Positions 27,806 to 37,819 of a DNA stretch of 64,000 nucleotides are shown here, one piece after another; position 1 is the first letter of the stretch, and every line of letters begins with the position of its first letter. Under the pieces are notes generated by a model. The model saw only the letters and a program-made list of their open reading frames with translations, did no database searches and had not been told where the DNA came from. The stretch spans positions 1 to 64,000 of the forward strand of contig NZ_VBSN01000038.1 of assembly GCF_006149045.1 (NCBI RefSeq), given 5' to 3'. The stretch is from Dyadobacter flavalbus (GTDB lineage: Bacteria > Bacteroidota > Bacteroidia > Cytophagales > Spirosomataceae). A program made the translations under genes and the position numbers.

Positions 27806-28306
27806 ATGAAAAACGAAAAAAAACTTCCGATTCTCCTTGATACAGAGCAAGGCAACAGCATTTCCGTAGTTGGCAACACGTACCGGATACTGGCCAGTGG
27901 AAAAGACACAGATGGCGCATTTGCAACGATTGAGATGCTTGTTCCGCCCGGCGGCGGTCCGGGCCCGCATGCACATGCCGGTTTTGAAGAGTCTTTCTAC
28001 GTGGTCGATGGCGAGGTCGAGTTTACGACAGAAGCAGGCAGATACACTGCCGTTAAAGGTTCATTTGTCAATATTCCCAAAGGCGGTATGGTGCACTGTT
28101 TTAAAAATAAAACGCAAAATGCCGCCCGGCTTCTATGTACCGTTGTGCCGGCGGGTCTGGAACAGTTTTTCGAAGAGGTCGGACAGCCTGTTGACAATGG
28201 CCGGTTCCTGCCGCTGCCTGTCATGGACAAAGCATATATTCAGCATTTGCAGCAAGTTGCGGAACGTTATGGTCAGCAGGTATTTGCTCCTGACTATTTT
28301 GACTAA
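27806..28306 (+). CDS. Cupin-domain protein
   Basis: 166 residues from the ATG at 27806; an upstream in-frame ATG at 27734 would add 24 residues unlike a cupin N-terminus. The single cupin barrel shows the metal-site pattern PGPHAHAGFEESFYVVDGEVEF (His, His, Glu) and the second motif FVNIPKGGMVHCFKN (His). A loose C-terminal extension follows. No signal peptide. Such small cupins include dioxygenases, isomerases and metal-binding proteins of unknown role; the sequence does not say which. Confidence 0.82.
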   Translation: MKNEKKLPILLDTEQGNSISVVGNTYRILASGKDTDGAFATIEMLVPPGGGPGPHAHAGFEESFYVVDGEVEFTTEAGRYTAVKGSFVNIPKGGMVHCFKNKTQNAARLLCTVVPAGLEQFFEEVGQPVDNGRFLPLPVMDKAYIQHLQQVAERYGQQVFAPDYFD

Positions 28307-28528
28307 CGGCCATTCAAGCCAGGAATATGTTCGATATAGTCAAATCCCGTTTTGTCATTCATCTGTGATTTCCGGATCTGTTTGTATGTAAATTCCGATA
28401 CAAACTTTTAATTATACCTGAATTAAAATATGATTAAAACAGAATTAAAAAATTATCTGAGTTTTTAATCTGATACACGGTTTCAGACGTAGGTTGAAAA
28501 AACAATTGCTCATTTAACCAATCTGCCA

Positions 28529-30127
28529 ATGAAATTTTTTAAGCAACATTTGAAACGAACGGCACTTGCCGCAGGCCTTGCTGCTTCTTTTTCTTTGTTA
28601 TCATGCGAAGATCACCGGGTACCTCCAACCGAACAGGCCCTGCCGGACAGAATCTTTTATGCGCTATCCGATAATAACCAGCTTCACGAAATCAACGTAA
28701 AAAATACCGGTACGCCTCTCAGATCTTTCCCGGTGACAGGAATGGAAAGTGGCGACAAGCTTGCCGGGATTGATTTCAGGCCTGCTAACGGACAGCTTTA
28801 TGCGATCAGTGTCCAGAGTAATTTGTATCAGATCAATGTAAAATCCGGTGACCAGCAGGGTAAAGCGACTCGCATCGGAACTGCTCCGGTTGCTGTAACC
28901 TTAACGGGTAACATCGGTTTTGATTTTAATCCGACTGTTGACAGGATACGTGTCGTGTCCAGTACGGCACAAAACTTGCGTTTGCATCCCGAAACGGCAG
29001 TAGTGGTTCCGGGCGATGCGGCACTGAACGGTCCGGCCAATCCGCAGGTCGGGGCGGTGGCGTATACCAACAGCCGTGCGGGCGTGGTTGCGGCTCCGGC
29101 CGGCGCAGGTACGACATTGTACGACATTGATCCTGTTACGGACATGTTGTATATTCAGAATCCTCCCAACCCGGGTGCATTGGTGGAAGTAGGTTCACTC
29201 GGAACTAATATTCAGGAAGTCGGCGGATTTGACATTTCTCCCGATATAGAGGCTGCGGATGTTTATCCGATCGCTTCCGTCAAAGTCGGTGATGCATGGG
29301 AACTGGATTATGTGGACCTGACTTCCGGCAAATTGCAGAAACTCGGAAACTTCCCTGCGGGCGTGAATATCGTCGGTATAGCCATCCCTTCATTGCCGGT
29401 AGGATACTCGCTGGACGGTTCAAACAATATCAAAATATTCAACCCGCAATCGGGAAGCGAATATGGGACCAAAGCAGTGACCGGATTGCCGGCGGAAGTC
29501 ATGTTGCATGGAATTGATTTCAGGCCTGCCAATGGACGCCTGCATGCGTTGGGAAGCAACAGCAGGATTTACGGAATAGATTTGGGCTCCGGTGCTGCCA
29601 CAGAACTGGCAGCCTTGAAACTGGCTGACAATTCGCCCGTAACACTCAACGGAACGATGTTCGGTGTAGATTTCAACCCTGCGGCGGACCGATTAAGGGT
29701 TGTCAGCAACACAGGACAAAACCTGCGGATCAACGTCATGGATGGCGTGACCATTCTGGACGGCCCGCTTAAAATCGGAAGTGCTGCAGGCGCAACGCCG
29801 GCGATAACCGCAGTGGCATACACCAACAGTTACCCGGGTGTTGTTGCTGCCAATACGACATTGTTTGATCTGGACAGCAGCTCGGATATCCTCTACAAGC
29901 AAAGCCCACCAAATGACGGAATTCTGATCGAGCCCAAGCCACTGAATATGGATGTGGCAGCAGGTATCGGTTTTGATATCGGCAATGTTTCGGGTACGGG
30001 ATATGCGATCTTTACCGTAAATGGAACTACCAGCTTTTACTCTATTGATCTTGCTACGGGTGTTTCTCAGCTGAAATACAGTTTCAGCACGGCATCAAAG
30101 GGCCTTGCATTAGGAAACGGTTTATAG
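28529..30127 (+). CDS. Lipoprotein with two DUF4394 domains
   Basis: 532 residues. A lipoprotein signal (about 1-26) ends in the lipobox FSLLSC. Two tandem DUF4394 domains follow (about 40-275 and 285-530), each with the typical series GIDFRPANGQLYAI, GFDFNPTVDRIRVVSSTAQNLR, VGAVAYTNS, TTLYDIDPVTDMLYIQNPPN. The domain probably folds as a propeller-like module of unknown function. The two copies are clearly related to each other, suggesting internal duplication. The gene is followed by a strong terminator, so it is a single transcription unit. Confidence 0.88.
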   Translation: MKFFKQHLKRTALAAGLAASFSLLSCEDHRVPPTEQALPDRIFYALSDNNQLHEINVKNTGTPLRSFPVTGMESGDKLAGIDFRPANGQLYAISVQSNLYQINVKSGDQQGKATRIGTAPVAVTLTGNIGFDFNPTVDRIRVVSSTAQNLRLHPETAVVVPGDAALNGPANPQVGAVAYTNSRAGVVAAPAGAGTTLYDIDPVTDMLYIQNPPNPGALVEVGSLGTNIQEVGGFDISPDIEAADVYPIASVKVGDAWELDYVDLTSGKLQKLGNFPAGVNIVGIAIPSLPVGYSLDGSNNIKIFNPQSGSEYGTKAVTGLPAEVMLHGIDFRPANGRLHALGSNSRIYGIDLGSGAATELAALKLADNSPVTLNGTMFGVDFNPAADRLRVVSNTGQNLRINVMDGVTILDGPLKIGSAAGATPAITAVAYTNSYPGVVAANTTLFDLDSSSDILYKQSPPNDGILIEPKPLNMDVAAGIGFDIGNVSGTGYAIFTVNGTTSFYSIDLATGVSQLKYSFSTASKGLALGNGL

Positions 30128-30182
30128 AAAGTTGAAAATTGTTTCTGTTAAAAACAATGGCAGGAACGGTGTATACTTTTTT

Positions 30183-30220
30183 CGGGGTCAGGCAAATCTT
30201 TCAGCCTGACCCCGATTTTT
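30183..30220 (+). terminator. Rho-independent terminator of the DUF4394 gene
   Basis: A perfect 11-bp GC-rich stem (CGGGGTCAGGC / GCCTGACCCCG) with a 10-nt loop is followed by ATTTTT, about 55 bases after the stop codon. Confidence 0.9.
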
Positions 30221-30344
30221 ATACAAATTGTCAGATTCAGCTTCGGGCAATTACTGGATTTATCTTCCTGTTCAGAAGGTTGTGCTGATTTTAAAATACT
30301 GTCTTTAATTTAACGACATATTCGGCCCGTGCCGGTTCGCAGAC

Positions 30345-30935
30345 CTATTTTTTTAAAATCCCTTTTTCAACACTTTCGTTTATAAGTTGTTCTGCGAATT
30401 TCCAGATTGAATCGGAACCGTTTTTTATAACCTGTTTCTTACTGTACACTTTGTCGTAATTCACGCCGAATTCGTTCCATGTGCCGCCTTGATTAGAAGT
30501 ATTTTGCAAAAGGGGTTCCAGTCGGTCCATTGTCCGGGCGAACTTTGCTTCATTGGTTTGCTGCTCTTCAAATTCTTCCCAGATAGCTATCAATTCAGCG
30601 GCTTGATGCTCCGGCAATATTCCGAAAATCCGCTGGGCAGCTTGTCTTTCCTGAACCGTATTTTCATGGTTTTTTTCAGTGTCATAAATAAAAGTATCCC
30701 CCGCATCAATCTCCACAATGTCATGGATCAACAGCATCTTGACAACTTTAAGCAGATCAATCTTGAAATTTGCATGATCGGCCAGCACTATGGCCATCAG
30801 CGCTAAATGCCAGCTATGCTCGGCATCATTCTCGTTTCTGTTACTGTTGAACAGCCTGGTTTTGCGGAGAATATATTTCAGTTTGTCCACTTCCTTTATA
30901 AACTCGATTTGCCTTTGCAGATCAGTAAATTCCAT
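30345..30935 (-). CDS. HD-domain hydrolase (HDDC2/YfbR-like)
   Basis: 196 residues with the metal-binding HD pattern: His in DAEHSWHLALMA (about 40-51), the HD pair in LLIHDIVEIDAGD (about 68-80), and a downstream Asp in FARTMDRLEP. The short length and spacing match the HDDC2/YfbR group, whose members dephosphorylate deoxynucleoside 5'-monophosphates. Cytosolic. The nucleotidase activity is inferred from the family. Confidence 0.85.
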   Translation of the reverse strand: MEFTDLQRQIEFIKEVDKLKYILRKTRLFNSNRNENDAEHSWHLALMAIVLADHANFKIDLLKVVKMLLIHDIVEIDAGDTFIYDTEKNHENTVQERQAAQRIFGILPEHQAAELIAIWEEFEEQQTNEAKFARTMDRLEPLLQNTSNQGGTWNEFGVNYDKVYSKKQVIKNGSDSIWKFAEQLINESVEKGILKK

Positions 30936-31050
30936 TTTTGTTTTTTGAGGCTAAGATAACAGAACCTGACTAGAAAACCCATCTTCCAAATAGCCTTTTG
31001 GCATTGTTTGAAACCGGCATTCTTAAACAACTTCTATGAGTAATAACAAG

Positions 31051-31250
31051 ACAAAACCATAAATATCCAAAAATGACCATCAATGATTATTAATGACCAC
31101 AAATGACAATTAATGACCACAAATGACTATTAATGACCACCAATGACCAAACATGACTATGAATAACCACAAATGACCAAACATGACTATGAATAACCAC
31201 AAATGACTACAATTGACCATCCATGACAAAAAATAACCAACCATATCCAA
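31051..31250 (+). repeat. Degenerate decamer tandem array (consensus NAATGACCAN)
   Basis: About twenty consecutive 10-bp units fill the gap between the HD gene and the LLM gene, for example taatgaccac, aaatgacaat, taatgaccac, aaatgactat. Most contain ATGAC or ATAAC in the same phase. A higher-order 30-bp unit (caatgaccaa acatgactat...) occurs twice at 31141-31200, and a 20-bp unit three times at 31091-31150. The array is non-coding in this reading and AT-rich. Function unknown; the exact helical-turn period could give curved DNA or phased protein sites. Confidence 0.85.
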
Positions 31251-31394
31251 ACTTAATTCTTTCCAAGGTTCATCTTTTGAGGATAAGAATGATCAACGAA
31301 CCGGGGGTATCCTGCAAAATCATGGCTGACAAAGGAACTCACAAGCTGTTTAAATGCTTTTTACTAGCAGCATTCTTATAGATGATATACAACT

Positions 31395-32417
31395 ATGGCA
31401 GATAAACTCATTCAGGATATTCCATTTTCCATTCTGGATCTTGCGCCGATCACGGAAGGAAACAATGCAGCCACAACATTCAGGAACAGTCTCCGGCTCG
31501 CACAGCGTGTCGAAGAGCTTGGCTATAAACGATACTGGCTTGCAGAGCACCACAATATGGAAAGCGTGGCCAGTTCCGCTACTTCCGTTCTGATCGGCTA
31601 CATTGCCGGCGGTACCAAAACAATCCGTGTAGGCAGCGGCGGTATTATGTTGCCAAATCATGCGCCGCTGGTCGTTGCCGAACAGTTCGGTACCCTTGCG
31701 TCACTATACCCGGACCGCATAGATCTTGGCCTCGGGCGTGCACCGGGAACGGATCAGGTTACAGCCCGTGCGCTCAGACGCAACTACATGGAATCCGCTC
31801 AGGATTTTCCGAATGATGTAATGGCATTGCAGACTTACTTTTCGGCAGAGAACCGGAATGCCAAAGTACGTGCTGTTCCCGGGGAAGGACTGGACATTCC
31901 GATCTGGATACTGGGTTCGAGTACCGACAGTGCACAGCTCGCGGCCCATCTGGGTTTGCCTTATGCATTTGCGAGTCACTTTGCGCCCAACTATTTTATG
32001 AACGCCATTGAACTTTACCGCCGCAATTTCAGGCCGTCGCGCTACCTTGCGCAGCCTTATGTAATGGCTTGTGTGAATGTGATCGCGGCGGACACAAATC
32101 AGGAAGCTGAACGGCTGGCCACCTCTTTTTTCCAGCTTGCAACCGGAATCATTACAGGCAGGCGAAGGGCTTTACAGCCGCCTGTTGAAAGTATGGACGG
32201 ACTCTGGGGCGAATATGAAGAAGCTGCGGTAAGGCAAATGATGAAATACACCTTTATCGGTGACCGGAAAAAAGTAGGCAGCGAGCTGGCCTATTTTCAG
32301 AAACATACGCAGCTTGACGAGCTGATGGTTACGAGCCACATTTATGATCCGGAGGCACGTATCCACAGCTACGAAGTCCTGAAAAGCGTGCAAAATGAAA
32401 GTATTCTTACAGCATGA
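31395..32417 (+). CDS. LLM-class flavin-dependent oxidoreductase (luciferase-like)
   Basis: 340 residues forming one luciferase-like TIM barrel. Recognisable segments are [14 protein letters not shown] at the N-terminus, [18 protein letters not shown] (His pair at the active-site edge), [30 protein letters not shown] flavin-site sequence, and [16 protein letters not shown]. This is the subgroup often annotated as MsnO8-like or alkanal-monooxygenase-like LLM oxidoreductase. Substrate unknown; no flavin reductase lies beside it. Cytosolic, single-gene unit ended by a hairpin at 32426. Confidence 0.9.
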   Translation: MADKLIQDIPFSILDLAPITEGNNAATTFRNSLRLAQRVEELGYKRYWLAEHHNMESVASSATSVLIGYIAGGTKTIRVGSGGIMLPNHAPLVVAEQFGTLASLYPDRIDLGLGRAPGTDQVTARALRRNYMESAQDFPNDVMALQTYFSAENRNAKVRAVPGEGLDIPIWILGSSTDSAQLAAHLGLPYAFASHFAPNYFMNAIELYRRNFRPSRYLAQPYVMACVNVIAADTNQEAERLATSFFQLATGIITGRRRALQPPVESMDGLWGEYEEAAVRQMMKYTFIGDRKKVGSELAYFQKHTQLDELMVTSHIYDPEARIHSYEVLKSVQNESILTA

Positions 32418-32425
32418 TGCTGTTT

Positions 32426-32468
32426 CGGCTGCATCCATTCCGGCCTTTGTTCAGGAAGGATGCAGCCG
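32426..32468 (+). terminator. Hairpin after the LLM oxidoreductase gene
   Basis: An 11-bp stem (CGGCTGCATCC / GGATGCAGCCG), extended by TTCC/GGAA, begins 9 bases after the stop codon. The T-rich tail is weak (GATTATTACTT). Confidence 0.6.
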
Positions 32469-32559
32469 GATTATTACTTAATAAGCTACTTGAATGTCTT
32501 CAAACAGATCTGCTATGCTGCTTTGATTCTCTATTCTGCCGAATCCAAATTGCTGATCT

Positions 32560-32820
32560 TTAACCTTCCTGTTTCAGCGCATCGAAGCGCTCACAAGGAA
32601 ACCCGGGCATTGGTAAATAAAAAGTTTCCGGTAAAGTAACGTATATAATCCCACGGCTTTCCGATCGGATGTACCCGACAGCACCCGGCATTATTTCTGC
32701 GCTTTTTACATACATGGCTTGCGAGCAACCGTAAGTATTTACCCAAACATTTTCTTTCTGAAAATAAAAGCCAAACTTTTCATCCGGTTCAGGAAACCAT
32801 CCGGTTACATGCTTTTCATT
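32560..32820 (-). pseudogene. Short coding-like stretch, possible gene fragment
   Basis: A minus-strand frame open from 32820 to a TAA at 32560 reads like real protein: HVTGWFPEPDEKFGFYF, then VWVNTYGCSQAMYVKSAEIM, then YVTLPETFYLPMPGFP, ending FDALKQEG. The only ATG inside starts at 32715 and would give 51 residues; the upstream half has no start and a stop precedes it. I do not recognise the family. It is either a small gene from 32715 or the 3' end of a decayed gene. Confidence 0.35.
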
Positions 32821-33119
32821 TCAGGTAAATTTCCATGCGTGTACGTGCACGTTTTTGTATTTACCCTATTTTGCGTAGTAATAAATTTAGAAGTTAAGTC
32901 AGGAAAAGTCGAAATAATATTCCTTTGTAATTGATTTTTATAAAATTTTATTACATTACTCAAAGATAATTATTCCTAAACCTTAGTCCGAAATATGCCT
33001 ATGCCAAAGCCCAAGCTGCAACTGCTTAGTTAAGTTCTGCATGTTCCCTCCGGGGTTCAAATTCCTGTTCTCTAAACTCTTATTAAAACCTAAAACTTAA
33101 CAGATTCATTTCCTCAGTT

Positions 33120-36100
33120 ATGAAAGACCGATACAATTTTCTATTCAGGCGGACATTGCTTACGGCAACTGTGCTGTCTGCTGTACTGCAAACTTCCTGG
33201 GCGCTAAGTCCGGATAAAAAGGCCGGAAAGATGACCAGAAATGTGGTCAGGCAACTGGATTATACCGTAACCGGAAAAGTAATTTCCAGTGAAAAGGAAG
33301 CGCTGCCCGGCGTCAGCATTGTGGAAAAAGGAACGAATAAAGGTACAACCACGGATATCGACGGCGCATTCAGTATCAATCTTGTAAACCCGGGTACTAC
33401 GCTCATTTTCAGCTTTATCGGGTACGTAACCAAAGAAGTGGTTGTAGACGGCGCTACGAATCTCGATATCGTTCTCGAATCAGATGCAAAGGGGCTGGAC
33501 GAAGTGGTGGTCGTAGGATATTCAGCAAAAAAAGCGCGTTATCTGTCCAGCTCGGTTTCCACAATCAGCAGTCAGAAGCTGCGCGATGTTACTTCCAATG
33601 AGTTGCCGAATCTTTTGCAGGGCAAAGCGCCGGGCGTTGTTGTTTCCACCAATTCGGGCGATCCGACAAGTCCGGCCAGGATCGTAATCCGTGGCTCGGG
33701 TACGATTTCGGCAAACAGTTCGCCGCTGTACGTGGTCGACGGCAACATTGACGGCAGCTATAACCCGGTGGATGTGGAAAATGTAACGGTTCTGAAAGAC
33801 GTTGCAGCCACGGGTTTGTACGGTTCACGCGCTGCAAACGGCGTGATTATTGTCAATACGAAAATGGGAAAAGCCGGTAAGACAGAGATCAATTTCAATA
33901 ATACATTCGGCTGGGCTCAGGCGACAACCGGAAATTTCAGGCTGATGAATGCACAGGAACTGTTTGATTTCCAGAGTACGTTCAATCCGCGTGATCCTTC
34001 TGTCTTAAAAACCAACACCAACTGGTGGGACCAGGCATTCCGTACGGGATTTGTAAACAACCACAACGTTTCCGTTTCAGGCGGTTCTGATAAGACTACC
34101 TTTTATGTTTCGGGAAATTATTACAAAGAGCAGGGAACGGTCATTGAAAATGATAAAACTGGCTACAACCTCCGTACAAACCTGAGATCGCAGCTGACGA
34201 ACAGACTCACGGCGGCTGTACTTTTCAATGCGCAGTATACAAGGGATAATTACCAGAACAGCAACACTTTATACGATGCGTACACCAATCTTCCTTTTGA
34301 TCCGGCCTACGAAAACGGAGCGCCTACAGACGGCCGCTCGTACCCGAACTGGCTGGGCCGCGACCGCGAAAATTTCCTGCATTCCATTCAGTACAATTTT
34401 GCCAGGGCCAAAAGCCTGAGAACCAGCCTTGATGTAAACCTGGATTACGACCTGACGGATAAAATCACAATTTCCAGCTACAATCGGGCCAATTTCGGAA
34501 ACGGATCGGGCGCTACTTACTACGACCGACGCACCAAGCAGGGCGGAGCGAACGGAGGCGAGCTTTACAACAACAATTCCAACAACTATCGCCTGCTGAC
34601 GTCTAACCGCATCCGTTACTCCGAGGATTTCGGAAAGCACAGTCTCACGGTGCTGGGCGTGGCGGAAGCGGAGACTTCTTTTATAGAATTCAATACCGTT
34701 TCGGGCAAAGGGTTGCCGGCTGGGCAGGATGTTTTGTCGGTAGCGACGGATATTCTGGTTTCTCCGACGAGCTACAATGAGCAGGTTGCATTCCGCAAGT
34801 TTCTCGGACAGGCAGATTACAATTATGATAACCGCTACTTTCTGGTCGGTTCGCTGGTGAATGAATTTTCTTCTTTGTTTGGTAAAAACAATTCTACTGC
34901 CAACTTCTTTCAGCTCGGTGCATCGTGGGTTCTGACGAATGAGGGCTTTCTGAAAAACAACAAGGTCCTTTCGTTTGCCAAACTGCGCCTCAGCCACGGA
35001 ACGGTCGGAAATGCGGCTATTCCTAACTTTGCATCCCTGGGATTATACACCATTTCACAATCGGCGAGCTATGCAGGCGTGCCGGGCGCACAGCCTTTCC
35101 AGAAAGGAAATCCTGATCTGACTTGGGAAAAAATACGTGCATCGAACGTTGGTTTTGACATCAGCCTCTGGAACCGCATTGATCTGGCAGTGGACCTTTA
35201 CAACAAGAAATCCGAAGATCTGCTTTACCAGAAACCGCTGACTGCAACCACTGGTTACAGCTATGTATGGGTAAATGCAGGTTCTGTCCGGAACCGGGGC
35301 GTTGAATTCAGCCTCACTTCCAACAACCTGACAGGAAAGCAGCTGACGTGGGAAACCAACTTCAATATGGCTTTCAACCGCAACAAAATCCTTGAACTGA
35401 GCGGCGGTGCGGCTACTTTCCGTCCCGGCAACCGTTTGCCGCTGGCAGCAGGCCACGACATGGGCGAGTTCAATATGCCGGTCTGGGCGGGCGTAAATCC
35501 TGAAAACGGTGACCCGCAATGGGAAAAGATCGTGAAGGATGCCAATGGAAATGTGACAAAGGAACTGACCAATTCATACAGCTCGGTTCAAACCGCGCAG
35601 TCACGCCAGTTTACAGGAAAATCGGCAAACCCGAAATTTACAGGCGGTCTGACCAACACACTGGGCTACAAAGGATTTACGCTCTCTGCATTCTTCAATT
35701 TTGTGTACGGCAACTGGGTTTATAATGAGAGCCGCGCCTACTTTGATAATGACGGCCTGTACGAAAGCTATAATCAGATGATACTGGCCAAAGGCTGGTC
35801 CCGGTGGCAAAAAGAGGGCGACGTGGCAACGCACCCGAAACCGATTGTGGGCGGAAACAAGGATTCCAATCAATCTTCGACAAGATACCTGGAAGACGGG
35901 AGCTACATCCGCCTGCGCAACGTGCGGCTTGGCTACACCATTCCGGTGGATGCGGTCAGGCGCATCGGGTTTGCGCGTGCCAATATTTTCGTGAGCGCGG
36001 ATAATCTCTGGACGGGCACCAAGTTCACCGGCCCGGACCCCGAAGCTTCATTCTCTTTTGAAGATACCCCGGGTAATTCCAGCATCAAATATCCGATCAG

Positions 36101-36137
36101 CCGGAAGCTGCTTTTAGGTGTCAATTTTACCTTGTAA
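33120..36137 (+). CDS. SusC/RagA-family TonB-dependent outer-membrane transporter
   Basis: 1005 residues: signal peptide (about 1-29), CarboxypepD_reg-like beta-sandwich (about 47-125: VTGKVISSEKEALPGVSIVEKGTNKGTTTDIDGAF), plug domain (about 128-250, with SSPLYVVDGN and the typical GLYGSRAANGVIIVNTKMGK), and a 22-strand barrel ending in an aromatic strand (LLLGVNFTL). It imports an oligomeric nutrient captured by the SusD lipoprotein encoded 14 bp downstream; the two form one operon. No anti-sigma/ECF or hybrid regulator adjoins it. The nearest glycosidase in the same direction is the GH51 gene at 38699, which hints at arabino-oligosaccharides, but this is context only. Confidence 0.95.
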   Translation: MKDRYNFLFRRTLLTATVLSAVLQTSWALSPDKKAGKMTRNVVRQLDYTVTGKVISSEKEALPGVSIVEKGTNKGTTTDIDGAFSINLVNPGTTLIFSFIGYVTKEVVVDGATNLDIVLESDAKGLDEVVVVGYSAKKARYLSSSVSTISSQKLRDVTSNELPNLLQGKAPGVVVSTNSGDPTSPARIVIRGSGTISANSSPLYVVDGNIDGSYNPVDVENVTVLKDVAATGLYGSRAANGVIIVNTKMGKAGKTEINFNNTFGWAQATTGNFRLMNAQELFDFQSTFNPRDPSVLKTNTNWWDQAFRTGFVNNHNVSVSGGSDKTTFYVSGNYYKEQGTVIENDKTGYNLRTNLRSQLTNRLTAAVLFNAQYTRDNYQNSNTLYDAYTNLPFDPAYENGAPTDGRSYPNWLGRDRENFLHSIQYNFARAKSLRTSLDVNLDYDLTDKITISSYNRANFGNGSGATYYDRRTKQGGANGGELYNNNSNNYRLLTSNRIRYSEDFGKHSLTVLGVAEAETSFIEFNTVSGKGLPAGQDVLSVATDILVSPTSYNEQVAFRKFLGQADYNYDNRYFLVGSLVNEFSSLFGKNNSTANFFQLGASWVLTNEGFLKNNKVLSFAKLRLSHGTVGNAAIPNFASLGLYTISQSASYAGVPGAQPFQKGNPDLTWEKIRASNVGFDISLWNRIDLAVDLYNKKSEDLLYQKPLTATTGYSYVWVNAGSVRNRGVEFSLTSNNLTGKQLTWETNFNMAFNRNKILELSGGAATFRPGNRLPLAAGHDMGEFNMPVWAGVNPENGDPQWEKIVKDANGNVTKELTNSYSSVQTAQSRQFTGKSANPKFTGGLTNTLGYKGFTLSAFFNFVYGNWVYNESRAYFDNDGLYESYNQMILAKGWSRWQKEGDVATHPKPIVGGNKDSNQSSTRYLEDGSYIRLRNVRLGYTIPVDAVRRIGFARANIFVSADNLWTGTKFTGPDPEASFSFEDTPGNSSIKYPISRKLLLGVNFTL

Positions 36138-36151
36138 TATTCCATACAGAT

Positions 36152-37651
36152 ATGAAATTTATAAATTCAAAACTTGTTTTGGCACTTGGACTGGTGTCGA
36201 TGCTTTCCTGCGAACAGTATTTTGATCCAACAACCAATATAGATGAAACATCGGCGCTTTCAAGCGAGTCGGATGTGCAGACTGTGACAATCGGTACTTA
36301 TGCATTCCTGAACAAATCGCCTTATGTATACAGCGGCCATATCATGATGGAGTACCCGAGCGACGAAATTGCACAGGGACAGATATCGGGCAACGATTTT
36401 ACGCGTGTTTACCGGTACACGCATATCAATACTTCTTCGCATGCCACGAATTACTGGAGCCAGTGTTACAAAATCATCGCGGCGGCCAACAAGGTCATCG
36501 GCTTTGTATCCAATGACGCCTCTGCCGAACTGAAGCAGCTCAAAGGCGAAAACCTTTACCTGCGTGCGATGGCGCATTTCAACATGGTGCGGATGTTCGG
36601 CAGGCCTTACCCGCAGGATAACGGGAACAATCCCGGCATTCCGATTCTCCGTGACGGGCTGAGCGACACCGAAGTGACATCGCTGCCGCGGTCTTCGGTC
36701 AAGGAAGTTTATGATTTTGTAATCAGCGACCTGCTGGCGGCAGCCGAACTGATGACGGTCAATAAAAGCAATATCTATGCATCGAAAGAAGTGGCTTATG
36801 CCTTGCTATCAAAAGTTTACCTGTTCAAAAATGATAATGCCAATGCATTGAAATATGCGGATCTGGTTATTGACAGCGGCAGATATACGCTTTTGCCGTC
36901 TTCCAATTACGCCAATTATTTTAAAATTGTACCGGAAAACAATTCGGAGACCATATTTGCAGTTCGGCACACCAGCGTGCAGATTGCGGAGATCAGCAGT
37001 ATGTACATCAGTTCGGACCGTTCCGGCACGCCGCTAGCGCAGGGTGTGAGCGGCTGGGCCGAGTTGTATGCTTCCCAAAAGTATATCGACTTTCTGAACC
37101 AGCATCCGGAAGACCTGAGAAAATCCTTCATAACACCTTATGTACTGAACGGAGAGCTGCAAACGAACAAAAAGCTTACGCCTGCCACGCCCATGTATTA
37201 CATCAACAAATACACGCTGCAGGATAACGTAATCAATGCATCTTCGCCTGTATACCTGCGTCTGGCTGATATATACCTGATCCGTGCGGAAGCAAATGCA
37301 AAACTCGGCAACACTGCCGCTGCACTGGAAGATGTAAACCGGATACGCACCCGCGCAGGACTGAGCGGGACGGCATTGTACACAACAGGCAATGTGGCGG
37401 CAGCGGGCAAAACGATCCTGGATGTGGTTCTGGAAGAACGTTTCCTTGAACTTGCATTCGAAGGCCACCGGATTTATGATCTTTTCAGGAACGGCCGTCC
37501 TATGGTCCGCAATTACCCGGGTACGCATTCACAGAACAACACCCCGACAACCGATGTCCGTCAGACCATAATGCCGACTGATCCGCGGGTCGTTTTCTTT
37601 ATTCCGCAGAACGAAGTTGACCAGAATAAAAATCTGGTTCAGAATCCGTAA
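36152..37651 (+). CDS. SusD/RagB-family nutrient-binding outer-membrane lipoprotein
   Basis: 499 residues with a lipoprotein signal (LVSMLSCEQYFDP, lipidated Cys about 20) and the SusD fold: N-terminal TPR-like helices (NLYLRAMAHFNMVRMFGRPYP around 130-150), SusD-like insert, and the C-terminal RagB segment (LRLADIYLIRAEANAKLGNTAAALEDVNRIRTRAGL, then LEERFLELAFEGHRIYDLFR). It caps the SusC transporter encoded just upstream and binds its ligand at the surface. A terminator lies 28 bases after the stop. The ligand cannot be read from sequence. Confidence 0.95.
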   Translation: MKFINSKLVLALGLVSMLSCEQYFDPTTNIDETSALSSESDVQTVTIGTYAFLNKSPYVYSGHIMMEYPSDEIAQGQISGNDFTRVYRYTHINTSSHATNYWSQCYKIIAAANKVIGFVSNDASAELKQLKGENLYLRAMAHFNMVRMFGRPYPQDNGNNPGIPILRDGLSDTEVTSLPRSSVKEVYDFVISDLLAAAELMTVNKSNIYASKEVAYALLSKVYLFKNDNANALKYADLVIDSGRYTLLPSSNYANYFKIVPENNSETIFAVRHTSVQIAEISSMYISSDRSGTPLAQGVSGWAELYASQKYIDFLNQHPEDLRKSFITPYVLNGELQTNKKLTPATPMYYINKYTLQDNVINASSPVYLRLADIYLIRAEANAKLGNTAAALEDVNRIRTRAGLSGTALYTTGNVAAAGKTILDVVLEERFLELAFEGHRIYDLFRNGRPMVRNYPGTHSQNNTPTTDVRQTIMPTDPRVVFFIPQNEVDQNKNLVQNP

Positions 37652-37678
37652 ACGCGCTTTTTTATTTGAGTAGTACCA

Positions 37679-37722
37679 GTCCGTTTCAGCAGCATTCATG
37701 ATGCTGGAACGGACATTTTTTT
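37679..37722 (+). terminator. Rho-independent terminator of the susCD operon
   Basis: A 13-bp stem (GTCCGTTTCAGCA / TGCTGGAACGGAC, one G-T pair) extended by near-matching bases is followed by ATTTTTTT. Confidence 0.9.
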
Positions 37723-37819
37723 GGTCATGGTATTTTGCTATCGGTGTCAGCTGTCTGCTTATTTTCAGCAAAATACTTCCATTATTGTTTCGCTAATACA
37801 AATTTGGTTCAAAGGAGAA

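Noticed and set aside
31051..31250. CRISPR array
   Set aside because: Units are 10 bp and contiguous with no spacers, and no cas genes lie nearby.
32840..32940. susC promoter boxes (TATTTTG near 32870, TTCCTTTG near 32925)
   Set aside because: Neither has the exact TAnnTTTG form with a -33 box at the right distance.
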